Assembly (NCBI GenBank): GCA_902790475.1
Contig: CADASG010000015.1
Coordinates: forward strand, 1-42,454
Origin: an uncultured Ruminococcus sp.
GTDB lineage: Bacteria; Bacillota; Clostridia; Oscillospirales; Acutalibacteraceae
Direction of reading: 5' to 3'
Length of the DNA: 42,454 nucleotides
Of this stretch, positions 23,987 to 31,129 are shown piece after piece. The position numbers and the translations under genes were made by a program. Position 1 is the stretch's first letter; each line of letters begins with the position of its first letter. The notes under the pieces were generated by a model. That model worked only from the letters and a program-made list of their open reading frames with translations. It made no database searches and was not told the origin of the DNA.

Positions 23987-24763
23987 ATGAACACAAGGGA
24001 AATAATATACGAACTCAGAACAAAGAACGGTTTGTCACAGGATGAGCTTGCCGAAAAGGTTTTTGTTACCCGTCAGGCGGTGTCGCGCTGGGAGAACGGC
24101 GAAACGGTGCCGAATACAGAAACACTGAAGCTGCTGTCGAACCTTTTCGGTGTATCTATCAACACGCTGCTCGGTGCTCCGCGTCAGCTTTTCTGTCAGT
24201 GCTGCGGTATGCCGCTTGAGGATGAGATCATCGGCAGAAATCAGGACGGAACGCTGAATGAAGACTACTGCAAATGGTGTTACGCCGACGGCGAGTATAC
24301 CTACAGCGATATGGACGAATTGATAGAGGTCTGTATCCCTCATATGGTCAAAGAAGGCTTTTCCGAAGATCAGGCGCGCGCGTTTATGAAAGAGCAGCTG
24401 CCAAAGCTGGATTACTGGAAAAGATACGAGGAGCTCAGCGACAACGGCGAGTTTGAGGCGTTCAAAAAGCAGTTGATCGACGAGATAAACGATCTCCATA
24501 TTGACGGTATGCCTAAAGTAGAACGGCTGAACGCGCTCGTCGGAAGCTATGTCAATCTCGCCTACCCGTTGCCAAGCGGTATCAGCGCAAAGTTTCTCGA
24601 CGACAATACGACTTATCTCGGGACTCAGCTTGAATCCGAGTTCGGCGAACACGCGTGTTCAGACCGCTGCTTCGGCGTTTTGGCAAATATGGATTTCATC
24701 TTAATATGCACCTACAGCGCAGCCGGAGAAAACCCCGAGCTCCTGCTCTATAAAAAGAGATAA
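23987..24763 (+). CDS. XRE-family regulator with zinc-ribbon domain
   Basis: 258 aa. Residues 1-65 form a Cro/CI helix-turn-helix (LSQDELAEKVFVTRQAVSRWENG). A zinc ribbon with two CxxC pairs follows (FCQCCGMPL and DYCKWCYADG, about 68-105), of the putative zinc-ribbon type common in Firmicutes regulators, and then a region of about 140 aa ending MDFILICTYSAAGENPELLLYKK. Start ATG at 23987 with AGGAGGTG upstream; longer upstream frames lack a ribosome site. Stand-alone gene that ends in a shared terminator with the flavodoxin gene. Confidence 0.85.
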   Translation: MNTREIIYELRTKNGLSQDELAEKVFVTRQAVSRWENGETVPNTETLKLLSNLFGVSINTLLGAPRQLFCQCCGMPLEDEIIGRNQDGTLNEDYCKWCYADGEYTYSDMDELIEVCIPHMVKEGFSEDQARAFMKEQLPKLDYWKRYEELSDNGEFEAFKKQLIDEINDLHIDGMPKVERLNALVGSYVNLAYPLPSGISAKFLDDNTTYLGTQLESEFGEHACSDRCFGVLANMDFILICTYSAAGENPELLLYKKR

Positions 24764-24814
24764 AAGAGCCTCAAAACACCCGTTAATTTGACGACATTGG
24801 CGATACAAAATAAT

Positions 24815-24856
24815 ACAGCGTAAGGAAAACGCATTTGTTTTTCTTACGCTGTTTTT
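24815..24856. terminator. bidirectional terminator between converging genes
   Basis: Stem ACAGCGTAAGGAAAA against TTTTCTTACGCTGT (24815-24829, 24838-24852) followed by T5; A-rich flank on the other side allows use by the converging flavodoxin gene. Confidence 0.85.
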
Positions 24857-24887
24857 ATTGGATTATAATGGGTCTGACCCCGGCATC

Positions 24888-25361
24888 TCAGTATTTATCC
24901 GCAAAGGCTTTTAGTTTTGCTTCGCTGGGGCTGCCGTTTAGGATTTCGCCTTCTATGATAGTCGCTTTAGGTGCGCTTGGCTGCAGGGAAGCGACAGCCT
25001 TGCCGAAGCCGGAGCCGCCGGAGGTCGCAAACAGCACGATCTTCCTGCCGCTGAAATCGTAGGCTTCGAGGAAGGTGTTGATGATCGTCGGTGCGATATA
25101 CCACCATATCGGGAAGCCGATAAAAACGGTTTCGTATTCTGCTATATTCGCGTCGGTATCGGCAAGCTCGGGACGGGAGCTTTTATCGCGCATTTCAACG
25201 GAGCTGCGGCTATGCTTATCCTGCCAGTTCAGGTCTGCTCTGCTGTACGGCACGGCAGGCTTGATTTCATAAAGCTCCGCTCCTGCGGCGTTTGCCAGAT
25301 CCTTTGCGACTTTTGCCGTTGTCCCGCTTGCGGAAAAATAGGCAACTAATTTTTTGCTCAT
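24888..25361 (-). CDS. flavodoxin-family protein (cytoplasmic)
   Basis: 157 aa, flavodoxin_4-like fold. The N-terminal phosphate loop FSASGTTAKVA binds FMN; the YETVFIGFPIWWYIAP and YDFSGRKIVLFATSGGSGFG segments are the other flavin-contact strands. No signal peptide. AAAGGAGG eight bases before the ATG. Last gene of the minus-strand unit TetR - aldo/keto reductase - decarboxylase/cupin - dockerin flavodoxin - flavodoxin; the 13-bp gap to the dockerin-bearing paralogue shows tandem duplication with divergent localisation. Probably a cytoplasmic redox shuttle or quinone/flavin reductase-type protein. Confidence 0.9.
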   Translation of the reverse strand: MSKKLVAYFSASGTTAKVAKDLANAAGAELYEIKPAVPYSRADLNWQDKHSRSSVEMRDKSSRPELADTDANIAEYETVFIGFPIWWYIAPTIINTFLEAYDFSGRKIVLFATSGGSGFGKAVASLQPSAPKATIIEGEILNGSPSEAKLKAFADKY

Positions 25362-25374
25362 AATGATTCCTCCT

Positions 25375-26139
25375 TTAGTATCCGATCTCTTTCAGCCATG
25401 TTTCGATTGTCGCCTGCGATGTTCCTGCGGCAAATCGTCTGCCGTCTTTCCAAACGGAGTTTGGGGCGAGCGCGTGCAGATTTGACGCGCTCGTACCGAG
25501 CGGACTGGAGGCTGAGGTGCAGAACGGAATGATGACCTTTCCGGAAAAGTCATAGCTTTCAAGGAAAGTATAGATGATCTTTGGCGCCTGACCGTGCCAG
25601 ATCGGATAGGCAAGAACGATGGTATCGTACTGCTCCATATTACCGACCGTGTTGGCTATTGCGGGACGCGCGGCAGGATCGCTTTGTTCTTTGTCCGCAC
25701 GGCAGTTGGTATAATAAGCGATATCCGCATCGGTATAAGGAACGGCAGCTTCGATCTCAAAAAAGTCTGCGTTCAGATAATCGGCTGCATATTCCGCCAA
25801 AGGCTTTGTGTGACCTGTGCGTGAGAAAACAGCGACAAGGGTTGAAGCCTTATTATCTTCAACAGGAAAGCTGCTGAATATTGCCGCAACATATTTTTGG
25901 ATCACTGTCGCGTCATTTATCGAAAGAGTTTTTCCGTTATCGACCATAGCGCAGGATAATCTTTCTTCGGGGATCGATTCGAGCCCTGCAATGTGCCTTT
26001 GAACAGCTGTCGCGTCGGAGACGGTTATTCTGCCGTCGCCGTTTGCATCTCCCAATAGTTTTTCCGCTGCATCGGCAGGAAAAGCGAACACGGGAATTGC
26101 CAGACTGATGATAAGCAATAATGCGATAAGCTTTTTCAT
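25375..26139 (-). CDS. secreted dockerin-flavodoxin fusion protein
   Basis: 254 aa from the ATG at 26139 (TAGGAG upstream). Signal peptide about 1-25 (LIALLLIISLAIPVFAFPADA), then an N-terminal dockerin (about 27-90) with one canonical loop DANGDGRITVSD and a degenerate second loop DNGKTLSIND, then a full flavodoxin_4 domain (about 100-250) with the FMN loop FSRTGHTKPLA, YDTIVLAYPIWHGQAP and YDFSGKVIIPFCTS. The fold is the same as the cytoplasmic flavodoxin downstream, but moved outside and given a docking module. Flavodoxin normally acts inside the cell, so an external, scaffold-docked flavodoxin is unexpected. If it binds flavin outside it could take part in extracellular flavin or quinone chemistry; if not it may be a relic fold used for another purpose. 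Confidence 0.88.
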   Translation of the reverse strand: MKKLIALLLIISLAIPVFAFPADAAEKLLGDANGDGRITVSDATAVQRHIAGLESIPEERLSCAMVDNGKTLSINDATVIQKYVAAIFSSFPVEDNKASTLVAVFSRTGHTKPLAEYAADYLNADFFEIEAAVPYTDADIAYYTNCRADKEQSDPAARPAIANTVGNMEQYDTIVLAYPIWHGQAPKIIYTFLESYDFSGKVIIPFCTSASSPLGTSASNLHALAPNSVWKDGRRFAAGTSQATIETWLKEIGY

Positions 26140-26155
26140 AATGCTCCTACTCCTC

Positions 26156-26908
26156 TCAAAGCTTTTCGTATTCTTCATCAGTTACGGGTTCGCACCACTC
26201 GGTGGAAGCGTTCTCTCCGCTGATCTCAAGCGCGAGGTGAGAGAACCAACTGTCCTTTGCCGCGCCGTGCCAGTGCTTGACGTTCGCAGGGATGTTGAAA
26301 ACAGAACCTTCTTTGAGCTCGACCGGTTTTTTGCCTTCCTCCTGATACCAGCCTTTGCCGCCGACGCAGATCAGCATTTGACCGCCGCCCGATTCCGCGT
26401 GGTGGATATGCCAATTGTTGCGGCAGCCCGGTTCAAAGGTGACGTTGAATACCGGCACCTGCTCCGTTGACAGAGGGGCGAGATAGCTTTGACCGACAAA
26501 GTAATCTCCGTAGGGATTCGGCTCGCCGATGGGGAAGAGGAGCTCCTTTTGAAACCTGTCTTTGTCGCTGACGGCGCAGGCTGCTTCATTCCAAACCTCT
26601 TTTGCCAAGCGGAACACCGCCCAGCCCTTAGGCCAGCCTACATACATCGTCGCGTGGGTGATTATCGCGGCGATCTCTTCTTTGGTAACGCCGTGTGCTT
26701 TTGCGTTCTGCAAATGATAGCTCAGCGATGAATCGGTGATCCCCGACGCCATAAGCGATACCACCGTTATGATACATTTTGTTTTGACGTCTATTGCTTT
26801 TTCATTCCACACCTCGCCGAACAATACGTCGTCGTTGAGGTGAGCGAACTCAGGCGCGAACTCACCGAGCTGTTCTCTGCCTGCTGTTTGTACGATTTTT
26901 TCAGCCAT
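26156..26908 (-). CDS. carboxymuconolactone decarboxylase-cupin fusion protein
   Basis: 250 aa. Residues about 15-110 are a carboxymuconolactone-decarboxylase/AhpD-like helical domain (VKTKCIITVVSLMASGITDSSLSYHL), without the CxxC redox pair, so not an AhpD peroxidase partner. Residues about 150-235 are a cupin with metal-ligand histidines in NNWHIHHAE and KHWHG. Such fusions accompany flavodoxins, aldo/keto reductases and cyclophilin-like proteins in many anaerobes, with no settled substrate. The start codon directly abuts the stop of the aldo/keto reductase remnant; the gap to the next gene is 16 bp, so it is mid-operon. Confidence 0.88.
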   Translation of the reverse strand: MAEKIVQTAGREQLGEFAPEFAHLNDDVLFGEVWNEKAIDVKTKCIITVVSLMASGITDSSLSYHLQNAKAHGVTKEEIAAIITHATMYVGWPKGWAVFRLAKEVWNEAACAVSDKDRFQKELLFPIGEPNPYGDYFVGQSYLAPLSTEQVPVFNVTFEPGCRNNWHIHHAESGGGQMLICVGGKGWYQEEGKKPVELKEGSVFNIPANVKHWHGAAKDSWFSHLALEISGENASTEWCEPVTDEEYEKL

Positions 26909-27519
26909 TTATTGGTCCTCCCTTATTTTTTGATTTCCTGTTGTCCGGACGTGTTTATCCTTTGCGTTTTCACGCTTGTTTTGCGCCATTACACCGGCTA
27001 ACGGATGCGGTACATACGGTTCCTCGAGATAAGCAAGCTCGCCGTCAGTCAGCGTCAGCTCCGCTGCCTTTGCAGCTCCCTCGATATGGTGCAGCTTCGT
27101 TGCGCCGACCACGGGGGAGGCGACTTTTGTGAGCAGCCACGCCAGGGATACCTCCGTCATTGAAACGCCGCGCTTTTCCGCAAGCTCCGATACACGGTCG
27201 ATGATGACGCTGTCCTGCTGCGCGGTTGCGTCGTATTTGAATTTTGCGTAGGCGTCCTCCGACGCGCGTTTCGTATCCTGTTCTCCGGGCTTGCGTGATA
27301 ATCTGCCGCTTGCAAGCGCGCTGTAGGGCGTCAGGGCAATGTTTTCTTCCTCACAGAAGGGAACCATTTCACGCTCCTCCTCACGGAAAAACAGGTTGTA
27401 ATGTCCCTGAACGGAAATGAATTTTGCAAAGCCCTCTTTTTCGGCAATGGCGTTTGCTTTGGCAAGCTGCCACGCAAAGCAGTTGGAGATACCGATATAT
27501 CTCGCTTTTCCTGCTTTAA
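26909..27519 (-). pseudogene. aldo/keto reductase, 5' half replaced by the repeat element
   Basis: About 203 native residues of an aldo/keto reductase: GKARYIGISNCFAWQLAKA, VQGHYNLFFREEE, LTPYSALASGRLSR and VVGATKLHHIEGAAKAAEL are the C-terminal half of the barrel and the NADPH-binding region. The frame begins inside the repeat element (ATG at 27532), so roughly 140-155 N-terminal residues, including the catalytic Asp-Tyr-Lys-His set of this family, are missing. On the far side of the element a ribosome site and ATG remain at 27683-27697, directly after the TetR gene, and fit the original start. The protein cannot be an active reductase, although the frame is still open and the genes downstream are intact. 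Confidence 0.88.
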
Positions 27520-27680
27520 GGCAATACCGCATAATTCAGGTGTGCGGATTGCGCAGTAAGATTTTTCGTCAGGTTGTACAAATAAATTGAGGTAAGGCTG
27601 CCGCCTTGCCGAGATTTTTTGGGCAAGCTGACGGAATAAGATTCAAGCAAGCCGCGCGCCTTGAATTGTGCGGTGTTGCC
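27520..27680 (+). repeat. dispersed inverted-repeat element, copy of 161 bp, within the aldo/keto reductase gene
   Basis: Left end GGCAATACCGCATAATTCAG, right end TTGAATTGTGCGGTGTTGCC. The interior shares the GTAAGATTTTTCGTCAGG and GGTAAGGC/GCCTTGCC hairpin with the copies at 29523 and 31990 and the right-hand segment with the copy at 22058, so it is the most complete version here. Flanks are TTAA and TTCA, compatible with an imperfect 4-bp duplication but confused by the deletion next to it. Confidence 0.88.
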
Positions 27681-27682
27681 TT

Positions 27683-27697
27683 CATTATTTGCCTCCC
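27683..27697 (-). promoter_or_regulatory. orphan ribosome site and start codon of the lost reductase 5' end
   Basis: GGGAGG at 27692-27697 (minus strand) and ATG at 27683-27685, 21 bp after the TetR stop. Translation from it runs into the repeat and stops after about 38 codons. It marks where the aldo/keto reductase gene originally began. Confidence 0.6.
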
Positions 27698-27706
27698 GTT
27701 CCGGCG

Positions 27707-28333
27707 TTATTTGTCGCCAAGCAGTTTTAACAGGTAAGTATAAGTGATTTCGTATACGGTTTGGTATTTATAGTCTATATTCGCTTCCTTCATCGCTGTG
27801 CGCTGCTTTTCCGTTACGGCTGTGTAGGGATAGATGCCGAACATAAACGGAAAAAACATATAGATGAAGTCCCGTATATCCCGAGCATTCATATCGGGAC
27901 AGAATTTTTCGGGTATTTGTGCGAAGATTTTTAATGAAGCGCCGTAGGACAGCTTGAAGTCTGTCAGCAGCTCGGGACGGCTGTTTGCCTCCATCTCGAA
28001 GTTGTTCATCGAGAGCAGCCGCAAAAGCTGTTTTCGCTTTTCCAGCGAAGCGGCGATCTTATCTGCGATCTCCTCTTTGGACAGAGCTTCATAGTCATCC
28101 AAGATGTGCTGCAGATCCTCATTCCATCTGTCGTATTCACGCTTGAACAGAGCGAGAAATATCTCCTCTTTAGTCTGAAAATAATTATATATGGTCGGTC
28201 TGGAGAACTCTGTGACCTTTCCGATCTCCTTGAGCGTGATCTCCTTGAAGCTCATAGTCTGATATAATTCTTCGCAGGCGTTGACGATCTCTTCTCTGCG
28301 TTTTTCGATCAGCTCCGGTGTTCCCTTGATCAT
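27707..28333 (-). CDS. TetR-family transcriptional regulator
   Basis: 208 aa. N-terminal helix-turn-helix about 12-58 (ITLKEIGKVTEFSRPTIYNYFQTKEEIFLALF); C-terminal helical ligand-binding domain of unknown specificity. First gene of the operon with the reductase remnant, decarboxylase-cupin and both flavodoxins. Its promoter is embraced by two matching palindromes (28360-28372 and 28395-28409), so autoregulation, and with it control of the whole operon, is likely. Confidence 0.92.
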   Translation of the reverse strand: MIKGTPELIEKRREEIVNACEELYQTMSFKEITLKEIGKVTEFSRPTIYNYFQTKEEIFLALFKREYDRWNEDLQHILDDYEALSKEEIADKIAASLEKRKQLLRLLSMNNFEMEANSRPELLTDFKLSYGASLKIFAQIPEKFCPDMNARDIRDFIYMFFPFMFGIYPYTAVTEKQRTAMKEANIDYKYQTVYEITYTYLLKLLGDK

Positions 28334-28359
28334 CCCGAATCTCCTTTCGGTTTTTTGGT

Positions 28360-28409
28360 TGACACTGTGTCAGTAACTATATTATACACCTTCATTGACA
28401 CGGCGTCAA
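28360..28409 (-). promoter_or_regulatory. TetR promoter flanked by two operator-like palindromes
   Basis: Minus-strand -35 TTGACG (28404-28409), 17-bp spacer, -10 TATAAT (28381-28386). The palindrome TGACACTGTGTCA (28360-28372) lies just downstream of the -10, and TTGACACGGCGTCAA (28395-28409) covers the -35. Both share TGACAC-N-GTGTCA with one mismatch in the second; their centres are 36 bp apart. Layout fits repression by the TetR encoded next to it. Confidence 0.75.
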
Positions 28410-28429
28410 TACATTTTTGAAAGTTTTTT

Positions 28430-28467
28430 AAAAAAGCTGTCCCCATTTTTCTGAGAACAGCTTTTTT
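28430..28467 (-). terminator. terminator after the alpha/beta hydrolase gene
   Basis: Stem AAAAAAGCTGT against ACAGCTTTTTT (28430-28440, 28457-28467), T6 on the minus strand, between the hydrolase stop and the TetR promoter. Confidence 0.85.
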
Positions 28468-28513
28468 CCATATGTGTTATTATTTTCTGCCGGAGCTGCT
28501 GCTGTGCCTGTAC

Positions 28514-29503
28514 TTACATTGCGCTGAAAAAGCTCTCCATTTTGTCAAAGGGAATGACGTCCAAATTGTCGTAAAGATCGGTATGCACAGCGCCTTCAAT
28601 GACCATTAATTCCTTGTTTTCGGTGTATTTGCTGTCCTTTGTCATATTTGCATAGGCGTCCTTGCCGAAGTAGAAGGAGTGCGCCTTGTCGCCGTGGATA
28701 ATAAGAACGGACGAGCGGATCTCGTTTGAGTACTTTAATATCGGCTGATTCATAAAGGAAAGACAGCCTATGGTGTTCCAGCCCTCGTTGGAGTTGAGCG
28801 AACGCTCGTGGTAGGCTCTGTCCTTATAATACTCGCTGTAGTCCTTGACGAAGAACGGCATATCCTCGGGAACGGGAAGCTCGACGCAGCCTCCTCCGCG
28901 GGAGTATTCGCCTTTTGCGTATTCGGCGGTGCGCAGATCGTTCAGCGCCGTCTTCTTTTTAAAGCGCTGTTCTTCGCTGTCCTCGCTGTCAAAATAGCCG
29001 TTGGCGTTGACCCGCGTCATATCGTACATTGTGGAAACGACCGTTGCCTTGATACGGGTATCGAGCGCGGCTACATTCAGCGCCATACCGCCCCAGCCGC
29101 AGATACCTATGATCCCGATACGCTCGGGATCTGCCTTGTCGCAGTTGGAGAGAAAATCGACAGCCGCCTGAAAATCCTCGGTGTTGATGTCGGGCGAAGC
29201 CATGTATCTCGGTTCGCCGCCGCTCTCTCCGGTAAAGGACGGATCGAAAGCTATCGTCAAAAATCCGCGTTCAGCCATCGTCTGCGCGTACAGTCCGGAG
29301 CACTGCTCCTTGACTGCGCCGAAGGGACCGCAAACGGCGATAGCGGGCAGCTTGCCCTCTGCGTTCTTCGGGATATACATATCCGCTGCAAGCGTGATCC
29401 CGTAGCGGTTGATAAAGGTCACCTTGCGGTGATCCGTCTTATCGCTCTTAGGAAAAGTTTTGTCCCAGTCCTGTGTCAGTTTTAAATCTGCTGTTTTCAT
29501 CAT
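28514..29503 (-). CDS. alpha/beta hydrolase with cysteine nucleophile
   Basis: 329 aa. Alpha/beta hydrolase fold: strand VTFINRYGITLAADMYIPK, oxyanion region AIAVCGPFG, nucleophile elbow GICGWGG with Cys135 where most esterases have Ser, and candidate acid and base in LIIHGDKAHS and IEGAVHTDLYD. The Cys elbow is the pattern of dienelactone-hydrolase-like enzymes and is standard in this subgroup. AGGAGG seven bases before the ATG. It follows the repeat copy at 29523, the cyclophilin fragment, the dockerin-cyclophilin gene and the acetyltransferase on the same strand, and probably belongs to the LysR-linked half of the cluster. Confidence 0.88.
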   Translation of the reverse strand: MMKTADLKLTQDWDKTFPKSDKTDHRKVTFINRYGITLAADMYIPKNAEGKLPAIAVCGPFGAVKEQCSGLYAQTMAERGFLTIAFDPSFTGESGGEPRYMASPDINTEDFQAAVDFLSNCDKADPERIGIIGICGWGGMALNVAALDTRIKATVVSTMYDMTRVNANGYFDSEDSEEQRFKKKTALNDLRTAEYAKGEYSRGGGCVELPVPEDMPFFVKDYSEYYKDRAYHERSLNSNEGWNTIGCLSFMNQPILKYSNEIRSSVLIIHGDKAHSFYFGKDAYANMTKDSKYTENKELMVIEGAVHTDLYDNLDVIPFDKMESFFSAM

Positions 29504-29522
29504 GATGATTCCTCCTTGTTAT

Positions 29523-29635
29523 GGCAATACCGCATAATTCAGGTGTGCGGATTGCGCAGTAAGATTTTTCGTCAGGTTGCACAAATAAATTGAGGTAAGG
29601 CTGTCGCCTTGCCGAGATTTTTGTGCGGTGTTGCC
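29523..29635 (+). repeat. dispersed inverted-repeat element, copy of 113 bp
   Basis: Same left end and interior as the copy at 27520 but lacking the right-hand third; ends TGTGCGGTGTTGCC. It is bounded by the direct repeat TTAT (29519-29522 and 29636-29639), a clean 4-bp target duplication. The right duplication forms part of the stop codon of the cyclophilin-like fragment. Confidence 0.9.
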
Positions 29636-29761
29636 TTATTCCTCAATAATTGAAAATGTCGCTTTGACGGTTCCCTCGCCGAGTTTGCTTTTCAGCGAGC
29701 TGTCCGCGTCCCTCAGCTTTGCCACTTTGGTAAAGCTCCACGTGTTTGTATCGTAGTTTAA
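29636..29761 (-). pseudogene. 3' fragment of a second cyclophilin-like gene
   Basis: A frame of about 41 codons ending in TAA reads YDTNTWSFTKVAKL ... LGEGTVKATFSIIEE. It aligns with the end of the dockerin-cyclophilin protein just upstream ([14 protein letters not shown] ... [12 protein letters not shown]). An in-frame stop precedes it and there is no start, so it is a remnant of a tandem paralogue. Its 3' end abuts the repeat copy at 29523. Confidence 0.7.
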
Positions 29762-29775
29762 TCATACTTCTCTCC

Positions 29776-30423
29776 CTAAATCGAGATCACAATGGTCACA
29801 TTGCCGTTGGACAAAAGCTCTCTCAGTTCGGTTTGTGTTTTATCGGCAATATGTCCGAGACGGGTGTACGCCCAGGTGTTTGAACCGTAAAATACGACCA
29901 TTTGATTGCCTGAATACAGGATCACATCTCCGGGCTCTGTTGTGATTCGGGTGTCGCTTCGCGGCAGATTCATGCCGAGGTAACCGACCTGCTCAAAACC
30001 GCCGTACATTGACATTTGGATCGTCAGCGGATTTTCCTTTACCGCTTCACGGAGAGCGGCGACTGAATCATTGTCCTCCCAGTCCACCTTTACGGGAGTG
30101 TTATTGATGATCATTTTCATTTCGGTATCATCCTGCTTTGCTTCTGCCGGGAAGCTTTCGATCATCTTTGCGACATACATCTGTATGAGCGTAGCGTCCG
30201 AAATCGACAGTTTATCGTCATCCGATACCATAGCGCACGGCAGATATTCATCGGGGATAAGCTCCGATCTTGCAAGATGTCTTTGAATAGCTGTTGCGTC
30301 CGAAATGCTGACAACACCGTCGCCGTTGACGTCCCCGAAAAGTCTGCCTGCCGCTGACGCGGAATACGCTGACAACGCGAACAGAATGCTCAGACTAATG
30401 ATAATTGAGATCGTTTTTTTCAT
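29776..30423 (-). CDS. secreted dockerin-cyclophilin-like fusion protein
   Basis: 215 aa. Signal peptide about 1-24, dockerin about 26-90 with canonical first loop [12 protein letters not shown] and degenerate second loop [10 protein letters not shown], then a cyclophilin-like domain (about 103-215; [51 protein letters not shown]). Domains of this type are usually small cytoplasmic or lipoprotein neighbours of flavodoxins and are not proven prolyl isomerases. The dockerin closely parallels that of the dockerin-flavodoxin, including the short second loop, so both fusions share an origin. The ATG overlaps the stop of the acetyltransferase gene (ATGA). Confidence 0.85.
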   Translation of the reverse strand: MKKTISIIISLSILFALSAYSASAAGRLFGDVNGDGVVSISDATAIQRHLARSELIPDEYLPCAMVSDDDKLSISDATLIQMYVAKMIESFPAEAKQDDTEMKMIINNTPVKVDWEDNDSVAALREAVKENPLTIQMSMYGGFEQVGYLGMNLPRSDTRITTEPGDVILYSGNQMVVFYGSNTWAYTRLGHIADKTQTELRELLSNGNVTIVISI

Positions 30424-31004
30424 TTTGAACCATCCTCCGTATCAACATCTTTGATATATTTCGCAGGCACACCGCCCGCGATGGTATTTGCCTTAACGTC
30501 TTTGTTGACGACGGCTCCTGCTGCGATCACAGCGCCGTCGCCGATCGTTACGCCGGGAAGGATAGTGACATTCGCGCCTATCCAGACCTTGCTTCCGATT
30601 TTGACCGGCTTGGGGATCAGGTTTGCGCGCTTAACGGGATTTTGGTGATGATTGAGCGTAGCTATGACCGTTTTGGGACCTATCAGCGTATCGTCGCCTA
30701 TAATGATACCGCCCTGATCCTGAAACTGACAGCCTGAGTTGATAAACACGTTTCTGCCGAGCTTTAAGTTTTTGCCGCAGTCGGTGTAGAACGGAGGAAA
30801 CATATACGCGCCCTCCGGGAAAGGTCTGCCCGTCAGCTTTTCCATCAATTCGCCGATCTCTTCGGGAGTGTGGTAGGCGTTGTTAAGCTCGGAGGTTATC
30901 TTCATCGCCTCGTTGCTCAGATAGGTCATATACAAATGCGTTTCGCTTTTTGCGATGACCTCCTCGCCGCTGTCCATGATTTTGATAAACTCGCTTGTAT
31001 TCAT
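30420..31004 (-). CDS. maltose/galactoside O-acetyltransferase-type enzyme
   Basis: 194 aa, left-handed beta-helix (hexapeptide) acetyltransferase. N-terminal helical cap, then repeated hexapeptides ([47 protein letters not shown]), catalytic His in TLNHHQNP and the closing GVPAKYIKD. It transfers acetyl from acetyl-CoA to a sugar or related hydroxyl acceptor. First gene of the LysR-linked minus-strand unit; divergent from lysR across 125 bp holding a promoter for each. Confidence 0.92.
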   Translation of the reverse strand: MNTSEFIKIMDSGEEVIAKSETHLYMTYLSNEAMKITSELNNAYHTPEEIGELMEKLTGRPFPEGAYMFPPFYTDCGKNLKLGRNVFINSGCQFQDQGGIIIGDDTLIGPKTVIATLNHHQNPVKRANLIPKPVKIGSKVWIGANVTILPGVTIGDGAVIAAGAVVNKDVKANTIAGGVPAKYIKDVDTEDGSK

Positions 31005-31027
31005 TGCTATCCCTCGTTTCTGTCTTT

Positions 31028-31056
31028 ATTATACGTCATAAAACCAAAAATAGCAA
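31028..31056 (-). promoter_or_regulatory. promoter of the acetyltransferase unit
   Basis: Minus-strand -35 TTGCTA (31051-31056), 17-bp spacer, -10 TATAAT (31028-31033). The weak -35 and the AT-rich region between the two divergent promoters suit activation by the divergent LysR protein. Confidence 0.65.
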
Positions 31057-31083
31057 ATACTTATATTAAATAGTTTATTATGC

Positions 31084-31112
31084 TTTACAGGTATAGCAAA
31101 GCGTTGTATAAT
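31084..31112 (+). promoter_or_regulatory. promoter of the lysR gene
   Basis: -35 TTTACA (31084-31089), 17-bp spacer, -10 TATAAT (31107-31112), 18 bp before the LysR start. Confidence 0.75.
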
Positions 31113-31129
31113 AAATCTGAGGTGATCAT

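Noticed and set aside
23668-23994. 108-codon minus-strand frame covering the promoter region of the CBM21 gene
   Set aside because: It spans two good promoters and AT-rich spacer, with no ribosome site or conserved motif.
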